Assembly: GCA_018435605.1 (NCBI GenBank)
Contig: JAHDNF010000025.1
Location: 1 to 64,000, forward strand
Direction of reading: 5' to 3'
Source of the DNA: a bacterium
GTDB taxonomy: Bacteria > Auribacterota > Auribacteria > Auribacterales > Auribacteraceae
Length of the DNA: 64,000 bases
Shown here: positions 19,269 through 27,906 of the stretch, in pieces
Layout of the letters: the number at the start of each line of letters is the position of its first letter
Numbering within the stretch: the first letter of the stretch is position 1
The notes under the pieces: generated by a model
Databases searched by the model: none
What the model was told of the DNA's origin: nothing
Seen by the model: the letters and a program-made list of their open reading frames with translations, nothing else
Translations under genes and position numbers: made by a program

Positions 19269-20396
19269 TTAGAATACTGAATGAAGGGAAGGCGAATCGG
19301 AATAAATTTTTTGAATCTGGAATAAAATTTCTATGAAATTACAGAATTCATCGACGATTCGCGGGTCAAAATGTGTTCCGCTCAATTCCTTGATAATTTC
19401 AAAACATCTCTCAAGAGGATATTTATCTTTGTACGGGCGTTTTGTGTTGAGCGCGTCGTACACATCCGCCAAAGCGGTGATTCGCCCTTCAATGGGAATT
19501 TCCTCGCCTTTAAGCCCTATGGGGTATCCGGTTCCATCCCACTTCTCGTGGTGTGTAAGCGCTATTATTCCGGCAGTGCGAAGTAAATCCGAATCCTGCC
19601 TGTAAATGTGTTCCAGCGTTTTGAGCGGATGAGAATTGGCTATATAACTGATGTCGTTGACCAGAAAAATCTCAGCGCCTATTTGGCAGTGTTTCTGGAC
19701 TATTTTAAATTCTTCATCCGTAAGTTTAGCCGGTTTAAGCAGTATCCCGTCCGGCACGCCTATTTTGCCGATGTCGTGCATGGGAGCGGCCTGCAGAATA
19801 TAGTTTACCTGCTCTTGAGACAGACCTACACCGTCGGCAAGTATGGAACTGTACAACCCGACGCGCATGACATGCTGGCCTGTATCGTTGTCTTTCAGTT
19901 CCGCGGCCCTGCCGAGCCCTTTTATTAAACCGAGATTTGACAGCTTAAGCTGTTCGTTGCGTTGCGCGACTTTGTCGGTTAGAATTCGGTTCTCATGGCG
20001 TATCTTGTCGTGATCCATTTTCAGCCGCAATACCGTATCGACGCGGGCTGTCAGTTCGTAGGTATCAAACGGCCTGATAACGAAATCACGGGCGCCAAGT
20101 TCAAACGCTTTGCGCCGGATTTCTATATCGCCGACAGACGTAAGCACGATAATGGCTATGTTGTCTTTATCATACCGTTTACAGAGTCCTTCCAGAAGTT
20201 TCAGTCCGTCTGTCGATTGTATGGAAACGTCTATAAGAATAAGATCGGGCTGGTTGTTTTCAATCCATCCGAACGCATCAGCCGGATTGCTCATTTCCAT
20301 TATGTTGGAGTAGCCTCCCGCGCCAAGCACCATACTGGCTATTTTTCGGTTTAGCGAGTTGTCGTCAACAATAAGAATGTTTGCCGATTCCTTCAT
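19269..20396 (-). CDS. Response regulator with HD-GYP phosphodiesterase output
   Basis: A 375-residue protein. An N-terminal receiver (about 8-125) has VDDN and the phosphorylatable Asp in LILIDVSIQSTDG. A short helix leads into an HD-GYP domain with HVMRVGLYS, the metal-binding MHDIGKIGVPD, LTHHEKWDGTGYP (the GYP signature) and RITALADVYDAL. HD-GYP domains hydrolyse cyclic di-GMP. The gene is first in the order REC-HD-GYP, FIST, hybrid kinase, so the FIST-kinase pair may control its phosphorylation and thereby cyclic di-GMP, motility or polysaccharide output. All metal-binding residues appear intact, so activity is likely. Confidence 0.93.
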   Translation of the reverse strand: MKESANILIVDDNSLNRKIASMVLGAGGYSNIMEMSNPADAFGWIENNQPDLILIDVSIQSTDGLKLLEGLCKRYDKDNIAIIVLTSVGDIEIRRKAFELGARDFVIRPFDTYELTARVDTVLRLKMDHDKIRHENRILTDKVAQRNEQLKLSNLGLIKGLGRAAELKDNDTGQHVMRVGLYSSILADGVGLSQEQVNYILQAAPMHDIGKIGVPDGILLKPAKLTDEEFKIVQKHCQIGAEIFLVNDISYIANSHPLKTLEHIYRQDSDLLRTAGIIALTHHEKWDGTGYPIGLKGEEIPIEGRITALADVYDALNTKRPYKDKYPLERCFEIIKELSGTHFDPRIVDEFCNFIEILFQIQKIYSDSPSLHSVF

Positions 20397-20551
20397 AATG
20401 CACTTTCCACAAACCGTTTTACTGCGTTTGAAATTTCTTATGCATTTATTGTATCGGCGTTTTGTGAAAAAAGTTTAAAAATTATTTTCTTATGTTACGG
20501 CGCTTGCCCGATCTATTCTTAAAACTAGAAGCACGTCCGGTTATTATATGA

Positions 20552-21373
20552 TCACAGCTCGAAATTCAAACCGAATCCTCCCCACGGAACGATACTTTCA
20601 AACCCCTCGTCTTTCTCCAATCCTTTGGTAAAATGTAAGAATCCGGCAAGATTGAGATGTTTGCTAAGAGGCAAAGTATATTCCAGCCCCCAGTCTATGT
20701 GAGTCAGGCAGGTTTTATCGATTCCTTTGCGGGAGTTTAGTCCCATTACCATCGACGGGGTGAATGTCCCGAATTTGCCGAAATCGAAATCATGGGAAAT
20801 ACCCCACTCGCAGTAATACCCTTTTTCTTCGTCGTAATCGTAATTTATGGAAAATTCAGGGTTCAATAAAACGTCCAGCGCTACGGCAAGCCCGATTTCT
20901 CCGGAATCGCTGTCTTCGATATTGTCCACATAAGTCCACGACGGAACCAGTGTAAGCAATCCGAAGTTGAGTTCGGCGAATATTGTGTGATCGCGTTCAA
21001 GAGTATGCGGCCTTGCTTTTTCGAAATCCGCCTGAAAATATTCGTAGCCGATAAAATGATCGAAAACCGGTATAGCGGCGGAGTATTTCTGATGTATATT
21101 CATGCCGTTGGGCGATGGGTTTGATCCTTCATCAAGCCAATGGCTCATGAACAACGCTTGTGCGGAAAACACCAGCGGAACCGCGCCGCCTACGGTATCA
21201 AGCGCGCCGTCAATATCTTTAACAAAAGGTAGCGAATACGTCAGATAATCGTCTTGCTCTCCGCCGGTTACGCCGTTTGCGCCGGTTAAGTTATCTTCGC
21301 ACATTCCGTTTCCAAGCATTCCCAATAGCAGTACAAAAGTAGTTGCAATAAGTTTAAATTTCATTTTTTTCAT
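20552..21373 (-). CDS. Predicted outer-membrane beta-barrel protein
   Basis: A 273-residue exported protein. The start at 21373 follows GGAGG; the longer frame would include the ribosome site. The signal peptide (KLIATTFVLLLGMLGNG) ends near MCED. The rest alternates polar and aromatic residues in about ten strands (for example YLTYSLPF, HFIGYEYFQADF, TIFAELNFGLLTLVPSWTY, CEWGISHDFDFG) and ends in GGFGLNFEL, a beta-signal-like tail. No named family is recognised. It lies 99 bases after feoB on the same strand, so it may be a conduit or a metal-related porin, but that is inference. Confidence 0.7.
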   Translation of the reverse strand: MKKMKFKLIATTFVLLLGMLGNGMCEDNLTGANGVTGGEQDDYLTYSLPFVKDIDGALDTVGGAVPLVFSAQALFMSHWLDEGSNPSPNGMNIHQKYSAAIPVFDHFIGYEYFQADFEKARPHTLERDHTIFAELNFGLLTLVPSWTYVDNIEDSDSGEIGLAVALDVLLNPEFSINYDYDEEKGYYCEWGISHDFDFGKFGTFTPSMVMGLNSRKGIDKTCLTHIDWGLEYTLPLSKHLNLAGFLHFTKGLEKDEGFESIVPWGGFGLNFEL

Positions 21374-21471
21374 TTTTTCCTCCATAAAAAATTAGTTTTT
21401 TAAAGTAATGTTAAAATTCCGCCCAAGTAGTTATTTTCCAGTTTCTTCAATTGCCATAGGCATACTATTTT

Positions 21472-23592
21472 TCAGACGCCGATACCGAACGCCCTGCCTG
21501 TCTGATATACGGCGAATGTAACAATATACGCTATCACAGTCAACCCGATAAATTGGAAAAACGCCCATTTCCACGACCCGCTTTCCTTCTTTGTTACCGC
21601 GAAGGTGGCTATACAAGGCGCGCTTATCAGGCAAAACAGCATGATGCAAAAGCCCGTAAGCGGATTGTAATTCCGGCGAAGCGTATCCCTGAGACTTTCG
21701 GATTCTTCGTCCGCTTCTCCCATGGAATAAACAATACCCAGTTGTGCCACGAACACTTCTTTTGCCGCCAGCGCGCCCACAAGCGCTGTCCCTATTTTCC
21801 AGTCGAAGCTAAGCGGCTTGATAAGCGGCTCCATGGCTTTTCCGATACGCCCTGCTACGGAATACGCCATTTCCGCCTCTGTAACCTGTTCTTGAGTAAG
21901 CCCATGCAACGATTCTTCCGGCGGTTTTGGAAACGTGCTCATTGCCCACAACACAATAGATATTCCAAGAATAATAGTTCCGGCTTTTCGCAGGTACATC
22001 CATCCTTTCTGCCACATATGAATAAAAATACCTTTGACTGTCGGCATGCGGTAAGGCGGCAATTCCAGCACAAAAGGAGCTTGGTTGCCTTTTAGAATAG
22101 TAGAGCGCAAAAGCCTCGCGCAGACGATGGATAACGCTATGCCGGTAATATAGATAATCCACAGCACAGGCGCCTGCCACGGGGCGCTGAAAAACGCAGG
22201 GATTATAAGAGCATAGATAGGCAGACGCGCTCCACAGCTTATCAGCGGCAATACCAGCATGGTGGTAAGGCGGTCATGCTCGTGTTCGAGCGTGCGTGTA
22301 GCCATTATTCCCGGAATGGAACATCCGAAACCTGTCAGCATGGGTATGAAACTCTTGCCGTGCAAACCTATTTTATTCATGATTCTGTCCATTAGAAACG
22401 CGATTCGCGCCATATAGCCGGAATCCTCAAGAACCGCTATCGCTAAAAACAGAAGCAAAATATTAGGAAGAAAGATAACCACAGAACCCACTCCTGCGAT
22501 TATCCCGTCAACCAGCAAAGATTTTAACAGGCTCTGCGACCCTTCCGGCCACAACCCTTCCAATACCGAACTCAAAAAAACGAAACAATATTCCATAAAG
22601 TCCATTGCCGGTTGCGCGGTTGTGAATGTAAGGTGAAAAACCACGTACATCGTAAGTAGAAATAGCGGCAAACCAAATGTTTTGCTTAGCGCTACACTGT
22701 CTATGGCATCCGAAGCACTGCGCCTGCGGCGCGGGTCTGCGCTGGTACATTCGCGGCATATACCCGCTATGACCCCGTATCGTTGGTCGGCTATTGCCAG
22801 TTCTGGATCGGTATCGTAGATCGAGGTCAGCCTGCGGCGTACGGAATCCACAAGCACAGATAGCGCGTCCGCGTCAGGGTGCATGCGCCAGACGCGCTTT
22901 TTGATGTCGACGTCATTCTCGATCAGTTTAATGGCAGTCCAGCGTTTATCAGGGTAATCGCTGTCCCGGCTATTTTTCAAATCCCCGCACAACTGCCTTA
23001 TTCCTTCCTCGAAGTCGTTTTCATAGATGACCGGCCTTGGAGTGCGGGGATTACTCAGTTCGCTCCAAATTGTATCCAGCAGTTGCGACGTGCCGATATT
23101 TCTGTTGCCTACGGTTTCCACTACAGGAACATTTAGAAGCCTAGACAATTTAGCTAAATCACAGCGTAGCCCTGCGCGTTTAGCCAAATCGCTTTGATTT
23201 AGGACAAGCACTATGGGAATACCCAGCTCCAGCAGTTGAACAGTTAAATATAAATTGCGCTCCAGATTAGATAAATCGATAATATCGACAACAAGATCAG
23301 GTTTCCGGTCGATGATGAAATTTCGGGCTATCAGCTCTTCTTTAGAATATGGCGTCAAACTGTAGCATCCCGGTAAATCCACTATTTTCAAGTCTCTACC
23401 GCCATTTCGCACTCTGGATTCTTTGATCTCCACAGTTACTCCGGGATAATTGGCCACGTGTTGCCGCGATCCGGTAAGATTATTGAATATAGTCGTTTTC
23501 CCTGAATTCGGGTTTCCGGTAAGGGCTACGACTTTTGTAGCCTGATAACTTTTATTTTTCAAACTTATTTTGTCTTTTGATAGAGTTTCCAT
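21472..23592 (-). CDS. feoB: Ferrous iron transporter FeoB
   Basis: A 706-residue Fe(II) transporter of the inner membrane. The N-terminal GTPase has G1 GNPNSGKTT (26-34), G3 DLPGCYSL, and NQSD in place of the usual NKxD at G4. The helical spacer follows, then the polytopic domain with two Gate regions; GFGCSIPGIMATRT and SCGARLPIYALI are the typical conserved metal-path motifs with Cys. The length is normal. It follows the DtxR-FeoA fusion gene with a 65-base gap that contains a perfect palindrome. Lys-to-Gln at the guanine-specificity motif is a tolerable variation. Iron repression through that operator is likely. Confidence 0.96.
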   Translation of the reverse strand: METLSKDKISLKNKSYQATKVVALTGNPNSGKTTIFNNLTGSRQHVANYPGVTVEIKESRVRNGGRDLKIVDLPGCYSLTPYSKEELIARNFIIDRKPDLVVDIIDLSNLERNLYLTVQLLELGIPIVLVLNQSDLAKRAGLRCDLAKLSRLLNVPVVETVGNRNIGTSQLLDTIWSELSNPRTPRPVIYENDFEEGIRQLCGDLKNSRDSDYPDKRWTAIKLIENDVDIKKRVWRMHPDADALSVLVDSVRRRLTSIYDTDPELAIADQRYGVIAGICRECTSADPRRRRSASDAIDSVALSKTFGLPLFLLTMYVVFHLTFTTAQPAMDFMEYCFVFLSSVLEGLWPEGSQSLLKSLLVDGIIAGVGSVVIFLPNILLLFLAIAVLEDSGYMARIAFLMDRIMNKIGLHGKSFIPMLTGFGCSIPGIMATRTLEHEHDRLTTMLVLPLISCGARLPIYALIIPAFFSAPWQAPVLWIIYITGIALSIVCARLLRSTILKGNQAPFVLELPPYRMPTVKGIFIHMWQKGWMYLRKAGTIILGISIVLWAMSTFPKPPEESLHGLTQEQVTEAEMAYSVAGRIGKAMEPLIKPLSFDWKIGTALVGALAAKEVFVAQLGIVYSMGEADEESESLRDTLRRNYNPLTGFCIMLFCLISAPCIATFAVTKKESGSWKWAFFQFIGLTVIAYIVTFAVYQTGRAFGIGV

Positions 23593-23624
23593 ACAGGATT
23601 ATTCTCCGGTTATAGTTTTATATT

Positions 23625-23640
23625 GTTTGATTAATCAAAC
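23625..23640. promoter_or_regulatory. Perfect 16-bp palindrome upstream of feoB (candidate metalloregulator operator)
   Basis: GTTTGATTAATCAAAC is a perfect inverted repeat 33 bases upstream of the feoB start, in the gap after the DtxR-like regulator gene. A related site (13 of 16 bases) lies upstream of the regulator itself at 24431-24446. Size, symmetry and placement suit a DtxR/MntR-family operator. Confidence 0.6.
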
Positions 23641-23657
23641 TTAATGTCCAAAAAAAA

Positions 23658-24407
23658 TCACATTATCTCTATAAATATGTTTTTCGCTTCTTCTTTGCGT
23701 AACGAAAGGTGGTAACCTTTGACTTTGATGTCTATCGGGTCGCCCAGAGGCGCTATTCGTTCGACTTCAACAAGGCTTCCGCGCACTATTCCCATTTCCA
23801 TCATCCGTTTAGCTCCGGGATTTTTAAGGGAAACGGCTATTATCCGTCCACGCCCTCCCGCTTTCAGCTCGTGCAAACCGATGCTGTCGTTCATTTGTTG
23901 TCCTCCGTGTGTAGTGTTGCGTGCAAGCGATTTTGAGCAATCTTCGCACGATATAAATTTTTTAGGGTTCTCGTCCTGCCCGCATCTAAACCCGTTTTTT
24001 TCGTTCCATTTTATATTCATGTTGGGGCAGAGTTTTACAAATTCTATATATTCAACAAGCCGCTCCAGCAGTAAATCGTCTATCTGGTGTTCCATTCTGC
24101 ATGCGTTTTCCGCTACTTTGGATGGCGGTAGCGACAACACGTTCTGAAAAAAATCCGCCAAAACTTCGTGCCGCCTTACAATCTTTTCGGCTAAATTTTT
24201 ACCTGCCGGAGTTAAAGAAACCGTGCTGTAAGGGCTGTAATTAATCAGTTTTTTCGCGGATAATTTCCGCAATGCGCTGGTTACGGTAGCCATAGTTACC
24301 TTCATTCGGGTAGCGATGTCGCTTACACGCGCAACCTGCTCGCGGCGAAGCAATTCAAATATGGTTTCTATATAATCTTCCATAATAGGAGATAAAACAT
24401 GGTCCAT
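23658..24407 (-). CDS. DtxR/MntR-family metalloregulator fused to FeoA
   Basis: A 249-residue fusion. Residues 1-70 form the winged helix, 71-125 the dimerisation and metal-binding part, 126-160 a Cys-bearing linker (Cys127, Cys142, Cys154, Cys157), and 172-249 an SH3-like FeoA domain. The first metal residues are MntR-like (Asp11 and Glu14 in MEDYIETIF; His80 in RRHEVLADFF). The later motif is ACRMEH with Cys103, Glu106 and His107, as in iron-responsive DtxR/IdeR. The DtxR site-1 His before that Cys is replaced by Ala99. The gene is upstream of feoB on the same strand. It probably represses the operon with iron and also supplies FeoA to the transporter. Confidence 0.92.
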   Translation of the reverse strand: MDHVLSPIMEDYIETIFELLRREQVARVSDIATRMKVTMATVTSALRKLSAKKLINYSPYSTVSLTPAGKNLAEKIVRRHEVLADFFQNVLSLPPSKVAENACRMEHQIDDLLLERLVEYIEFVKLCPNMNIKWNEKNGFRCGQDENPKKFISCEDCSKSLARNTTHGGQQMNDSIGLHELKAGGRGRIIAVSLKNPGAKRMMEMGIVRGSLVEVERIAPLGDPIDIKVKGYHLSLRKEEAKNIFIEIM

Positions 24408-24430
24408 TTTAAAGCCTCAATGCAATGATT

Positions 24431-24446
24431 GTTTGAGTCATAAAAC
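24431..24446. promoter_or_regulatory. Imperfect copy of the feoB palindrome upstream of the regulator gene
   Basis: GTTTGAGTCATAAAAC matches the perfect palindrome at 23625-23640 in 13 of 16 positions and lies 24 bases before the regulator start. On the minus strand a TTGACT hexamer lies a little further upstream, so the site would cover or follow the promoter. This is consistent with autoregulation. Confidence 0.5.
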
Positions 24447-24549
24447 AAATATGCTATCATCATGCCGGATAATGAGTCAATATTTTTTTTAATAGATTTA
24501 AAGACTGGCGTCGCCAGACACATTATAGGTCGATTGATTTGCGTGGTGG

Positions 24550-24595
24550 TGTGCATGGAGATAAAACGATGACTCTCGGTTTATCCCCATGCACA
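24550..24595. repeat. Long inverted repeat between the regulator and a lipoprotein gene
   Basis: TGTGCATGGAGATAAAAC (24550-24567) pairs with GTTTATCCCCATGCACA (24579-24595) around an 11-base loop, with few mismatches. It sits just downstream of the minus-strand lipoprotein gene (stop at 24606) and could end or protect its transcript. There is no T-tract, so it is not a standard terminator. Confidence 0.6.
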
Positions 24596-24605
24596 AATCA
24601 AAATA

Positions 24606-24953
24606 TTACTTGCCGATTCCTTTTACCGCGTCTTTGAGGCCGCCGGCCGCTTTTTGCGCTTCTTCGGCGAGACCGGATTTTGCGTCTTCGAGTATTTTTT
24701 TAGCTTTGCTTGATTCTTTATCAAGCTGTGACAGGACATGTTGCGCTGTGGTTACCGCTTCTTTGTACTCATTGGCTTTGTAGAATTTTTCGGCTTGGCC
24801 TATAAGGTAATTGGCTTTTTGTTCTACGGTTTGAAATTCTTTTGATTTTTCGATCGCCGCGCTTGCGGAATCTTGTTTTTTCTCGCCGCACCCGGTGAGC
24901 ATCACAGGTATGAATGCGATTGCAATGACAGTTGACGCGATTAGCTTTTTCAT
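24606..24953 (-). CDS. Small TPR-like helical lipoprotein
   Basis: A 115-residue lipoprotein with signal MKKLIASTVIAIAFIPVMLTGC (lipobox LTGC, Cys22). The mature part is helical, with a TPR-like stretch (ANYLIGQAEKFYKANEYKEAVTTAQHVL) followed by a Lys/Ala-rich amphipathic helix. No enzyme motif is present. It may act as an envelope scaffold protein. Its neighbour on the same strand is an M48 lipoprotein protease, 78 bases upstream. Confidence 0.82.
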   Translation of the reverse strand: MKKLIASTVIAIAFIPVMLTGCGEKKQDSASAAIEKSKEFQTVEQKANYLIGQAEKFYKANEYKEAVTTAQHVLSQLDKESSKAKKILEDAKSGLAEEAQKAAGGLKDAVKGIGK

Positions 24954-25031
24954 CTAAATACCCTCCGTTGGTTTACTTTTTAAAAATGCGCTTGTTGTCT
25001 AAGGCGCGAGTTTGATTATTTTCTCGTGATT

Positions 25032-25838
25032 TTATTTTCTATAATATTCCATTGCTTCGGGGATATATGTTTTTATCTGTTCTATCCGGTTTGCCGTCAA
25101 GGGGTGTGTCGACAAAAATTCGGGTATTTGAGCTTGTTCCGCGGCTAGCATACGTTCCCATAGCGATATTGCGGCGGTTGGGTCGTAGCCGGCTTTAGCC
25201 ATAAATATCAGCCCCATGCGGTCGGCTTCCCGTTCTTGAAGCCTGCTGTAAGGCAACATACCGCCTACCTGTGCGCCGAGTCCGTACATAGTCATTATCA
25301 TGGATTGTGCATGTTCAGAGCGTTTTGAGATAATCTCCGATAGAATAACTCCTCCGGCGTTGGTTAACACCATGTGGCTCATGCGTTCCCTGCTGTGTTT
25401 GGCTACCGCATGGGCGACTTCGTGACCCATAACAACTGCCAGCCCGCTTTCGTTTTGAGTGATGGGCAATATGCCTGAGAACACAACAATTTTGCCGCCG
25501 GGCATACAGAACGCATTGACCATTGCGTCATTGTCAAGCAAGGTTACTTCCCATTGAAAATACTCTATTTCGCCGTAGCGTCCGTTTTCCTGCATAATTT
25601 CTTTTGTCGCGGTGATAATTTTATCCCCGACTTTTTTTACCATGGCGGAATCGCGGGAATTGCGAGATACTTTTGACTGCGATACTATCTGATCGTAAGC
25701 CTGCAGACTGCTTGTAACCAGTTCTTTGTCTGATACAAGAGCCATCTGAGTTCTGCCTGTGAGCGGTACGCTGGCGCATCCTGTTATATAACAGGCGGTA
25801 AAACAAAGTATAATCAAAATTGCAATTACGTTTTTCAT
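25032..25838 (-). CDS. M48-family zinc metalloprotease lipoprotein
   Basis: A 268-residue peptidase. The start at 25838 (MKNVIAIL) is chosen because AAAGGA lies upstream and because it begins a lipoprotein signal with ITGC. The longer frame has no ribosome site. HEVAHAVAKHSRERM holds the HExxH zinc site, and a later EREADRMG supplies the third ligand. It resembles E. coli LoiP/YggG-type periplasmic proteases, which clean up misfolded envelope proteins. Probably faces the periplasm. Confidence 0.92.
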   Translation of the reverse strand: MKNVIAILIILCFTACYITGCASVPLTGRTQMALVSDKELVTSSLQAYDQIVSQSKVSRNSRDSAMVKKVGDKIITATKEIMQENGRYGEIEYFQWEVTLLDNDAMVNAFCMPGGKIVVFSGILPITQNESGLAVVMGHEVAHAVAKHSRERMSHMVLTNAGGVILSEIISKRSEHAQSMIMTMYGLGAQVGGMLPYSRLQEREADRMGLIFMAKAGYDPTAAISLWERMLAAEQAQIPEFLSTHPLTANRIEQIKTYIPEAMEYYRK

Positions 25839-26084
25839 GGCGGATTCCTTTGTTTTTATATTATGGAGGTTAAGGCCATAATAAAAGACGAACAAAACAG
25901 GTGAAAAATTCTCCAAAAAACATTCTTTCAAATTTTTCTCGAAAAATCAAATTAAAATAATGTTTACCCTCCGGATAATATGTCGGCGTACAGGGGCGGA
26001 CAAGATATAAACATTGCATTTCAAAGGTCAATTTTCTTACAATATCTATAGAAAATACTCAACCAACCTCAACAGGAATACATA

Positions 26085-26858
26085 ATGACCGAAACCAGCG
26101 TAAATATCCCGAAAAAATCTCCGAAAGTAATAGTGATTATGCCGGCTTATAACGCCGAACTGACCTTAAAAAAAACCTTCGATGATATTCCCGCCGGATC
26201 GGTTGACGAAATAATCCTCACTGATGACGCAAGTTCGGACAAAACCGTCGAGATCGCAAAGGAACTCGGCATAACCACCATCACTCATAATGTGAACAAA
26301 GGATACGGGGCAAACCAGAAAACCTGCTATAACATTGCATTGCAAAAAGGCGCCGATATAATTGTCATGATTCATCCGGATTATCAGTATGACAGCCGCA
26401 TAATTCCGTTTGCGGTCGGTTTTATTGAAAAAGACATTTGCGATGTGATAATAGGATCTCGCATACGAAGCAGAAAAGAGACTCTGGAAGGCGGTATGCC
26501 CATTTATAAATATTTCGGCAATAGGATACTTACTATTATAGAGAACATAGTTCTCGGACAAAATTTAGGGGATTTTCATTCCGGATTCAGGGCATATTCG
26601 GCAAAAGTGCTCAAAACCGTTCCCTATACAAACAATTCGGATGATTTCGTCTTCGATTCGGAATTTCTTGCACAAGCTGTATACTTTGGGTTTCGCATAG
26701 GCGATATGCCCGTTTCCACCCGATATTTTCCTGAAGCATCTTCGATCAGTTTTGCAAGGAGTGTCAAATACGCAGTCCAGACGCTGGCGGTCATGTTGAA
26801 ATATGTTTTACATAAGTGCCGCATAGCTAAATTCCGGATTTTCGGTAACTCAAATTAG
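26085..26858 (+). CDS. Family 2 glycosyltransferase (dolichyl-phosphate mannosyltransferase-like)
   Basis: A 257-residue GT-A glycosyltransferase. It begins with [14 protein letters not shown], has the [10 protein letters not shown] nucleotide-binding turn, the [11 protein letters not shown] motif and HPDYQYD in the DxD position. The stretch [15 protein letters not shown] is typical of polyprenyl-phosphate hexose synthases. It lacks membrane helices after the catalytic domain, so it is probably a peripheral enzyme that makes a lipid-linked sugar donor or adds a sugar to a surface glycan. AGGA precedes the ATG. The GT-C-like proteins at 39019 and 44082 would use such a donor. Confidence 0.88.
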   Translation: MTETSVNIPKKSPKVIVIMPAYNAELTLKKTFDDIPAGSVDEIILTDDASSDKTVEIAKELGITTITHNVNKGYGANQKTCYNIALQKGADIIVMIHPDYQYDSRIIPFAVGFIEKDICDVIIGSRIRSRKETLEGGMPIYKYFGNRILTIIENIVLGQNLGDFHSGFRAYSAKVLKTVPYTNNSDDFVFDSEFLAQAVYFGFRIGDMPVSTRYFPEASSISFARSVKYAVQTLAVMLKYVLHKCRIAKFRIFGNSN

Positions 26859-26944
26859 ATACCTTCTTCCGCAAAATACTTTCTAAGCGAACCGCTAAAC
26901 AGAACGCCCTAATTATTCCAATCTCATTAAAAAAACGGGATAAT

Positions 26945-26973
26945 TTGACAAACAGCTATTTGTGTGGTATATT
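26945..26973 (+). promoter_or_regulatory. Sigma-70-type promoter for the 27063 PEP-CTERM gene
   Basis: TTGACA (26945-26950), a 17-base spacer and TATATT (26968-26973). It lies about 90 bases upstream of the start codon. No sigma-54 signature is seen, although PEP-CTERM genes in some bacteria are sigma-54 controlled. Confidence 0.75.
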
Positions 26974-27062
26974 ATACATAACAAACGGCGTTTTCAAAAG
27001 GTTTCTTACAAAAATTTCAGCAAATATTAATTCTAATACTTCAAAATCAAAGGAGAATTGTT

Positions 27063-27779
27063 ATGAGGAAACTTTTATTGTTATTATTTTTATTCTTTTT
27101 AATCCCTGTGGATTCTTTCGCAAGTTTGCAGTCGGCGAAAGATGCTTTTGATGACGGGACATTGTTTACAGGCGGTACGGGATCCAATTTTACTTTTAAT
27201 GTTTTAGAGGATCCTGTCAGATATTATAGATGGCTGGTAACGCCCTCTAACACGACTGTATACACTATTCGTTCATCCGAAGCCCTCAACGGTGATTTCA
27301 CAATCAATATACAGTTTAATGTCGGCAACATGAGTGGCGGCGGCGGTTCATGGTCAAGGTTTGGGTTTTATGACGGTTCAACATTTATTAAACTTTACGA
27401 TCTAAATAATCCGGGAGGGCATCCCGATTCGTTAAACTATTACGGCGATTGGACTATTGTGAGGACGGGCAATAGTTATGATATCACCGGATACTATTAT
27501 CTAAAAACATTACATATCGGTGAAGAACCTGCTATGACTTCTTTTCCGTCTGAATACGTGACTACTGAGGTAAGTTTTAATGTTACGGCGGGTTCAGCTA
27601 CGGAGGACGTATATTTCCAATATCAGTTATACGGCTATGGCAACCGAACAGGCGGGGCGCTGTATAGCTTTAACTTTGAGCAGGAACAACCGGCTGTAGT
27701 GCCCGAACCGTTATCGGTGTTGCTACTTGGTTTAGGAGTATTTAGCTTGATAAAAAACAAACGATTTGAGAAAAAATAA
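27063..27779 (+). CDS. PEP-CTERM secreted protein
   Basis: A 238-residue exported protein with a very hydrophobic signal (MRKLLLLLFLFFLIPVDSFA). It ends in VPEPLSVLLLGLGVFSLI followed by KNKRFEKK, a clear PEP-CTERM tail. The mature body is Gly-, Ser-, Tyr- and Asn-rich, with no Cys and predicted beta strands. No family is recognised. AAAGGAGAA gives a strong ribosome site. It has its own promoter and terminator and so appears monocistronic. Confidence 0.88.
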   Translation: MRKLLLLLFLFFLIPVDSFASLQSAKDAFDDGTLFTGGTGSNFTFNVLEDPVRYYRWLVTPSNTTVYTIRSSEALNGDFTINIQFNVGNMSGGGGSWSRFGFYDGSTFIKLYDLNNPGGHPDSLNYYGDWTIVRTGNSYDITGYYYLKTLHIGEEPAMTSFPSEYVTTEVSFNVTAGSATEDVYFQYQLYGYGNRTGGALYSFNFEQEQPAVVPEPLSVLLLGLGVFSLIKNKRFEKK

Positions 27780-27851
27780 TTCTCTGACCGTCCATCACAA
27801 TCAGTTGTTCCGCTGGTGCGCCGGTCGCAAAATTTAGAAAAACGAATTGAT

Positions 27852-27893
27852 AATAAGGCGGTTTTCCCGTGAGGATAGCCGCCTTATTAATTT
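27852..27893 (+). terminator. Terminator between the PEP-CTERM and MscS genes
   Basis: AATAAGGCGG (27852-27861) pairs perfectly with CCGCCTTATT (27879-27888), followed by AATTTTT. It lies between two converging genes and may serve both strands. Confidence 0.85.
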
Positions 27894-27906
27894 TTACCGT
27901 ACGGAC

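Noticed and set aside
21431-21649. FeoC-like small gene after feoB
   Set aside because: The frame overlaps the 3' end of feoB in another frame and has no ribosome site or FeoC cysteine pattern.
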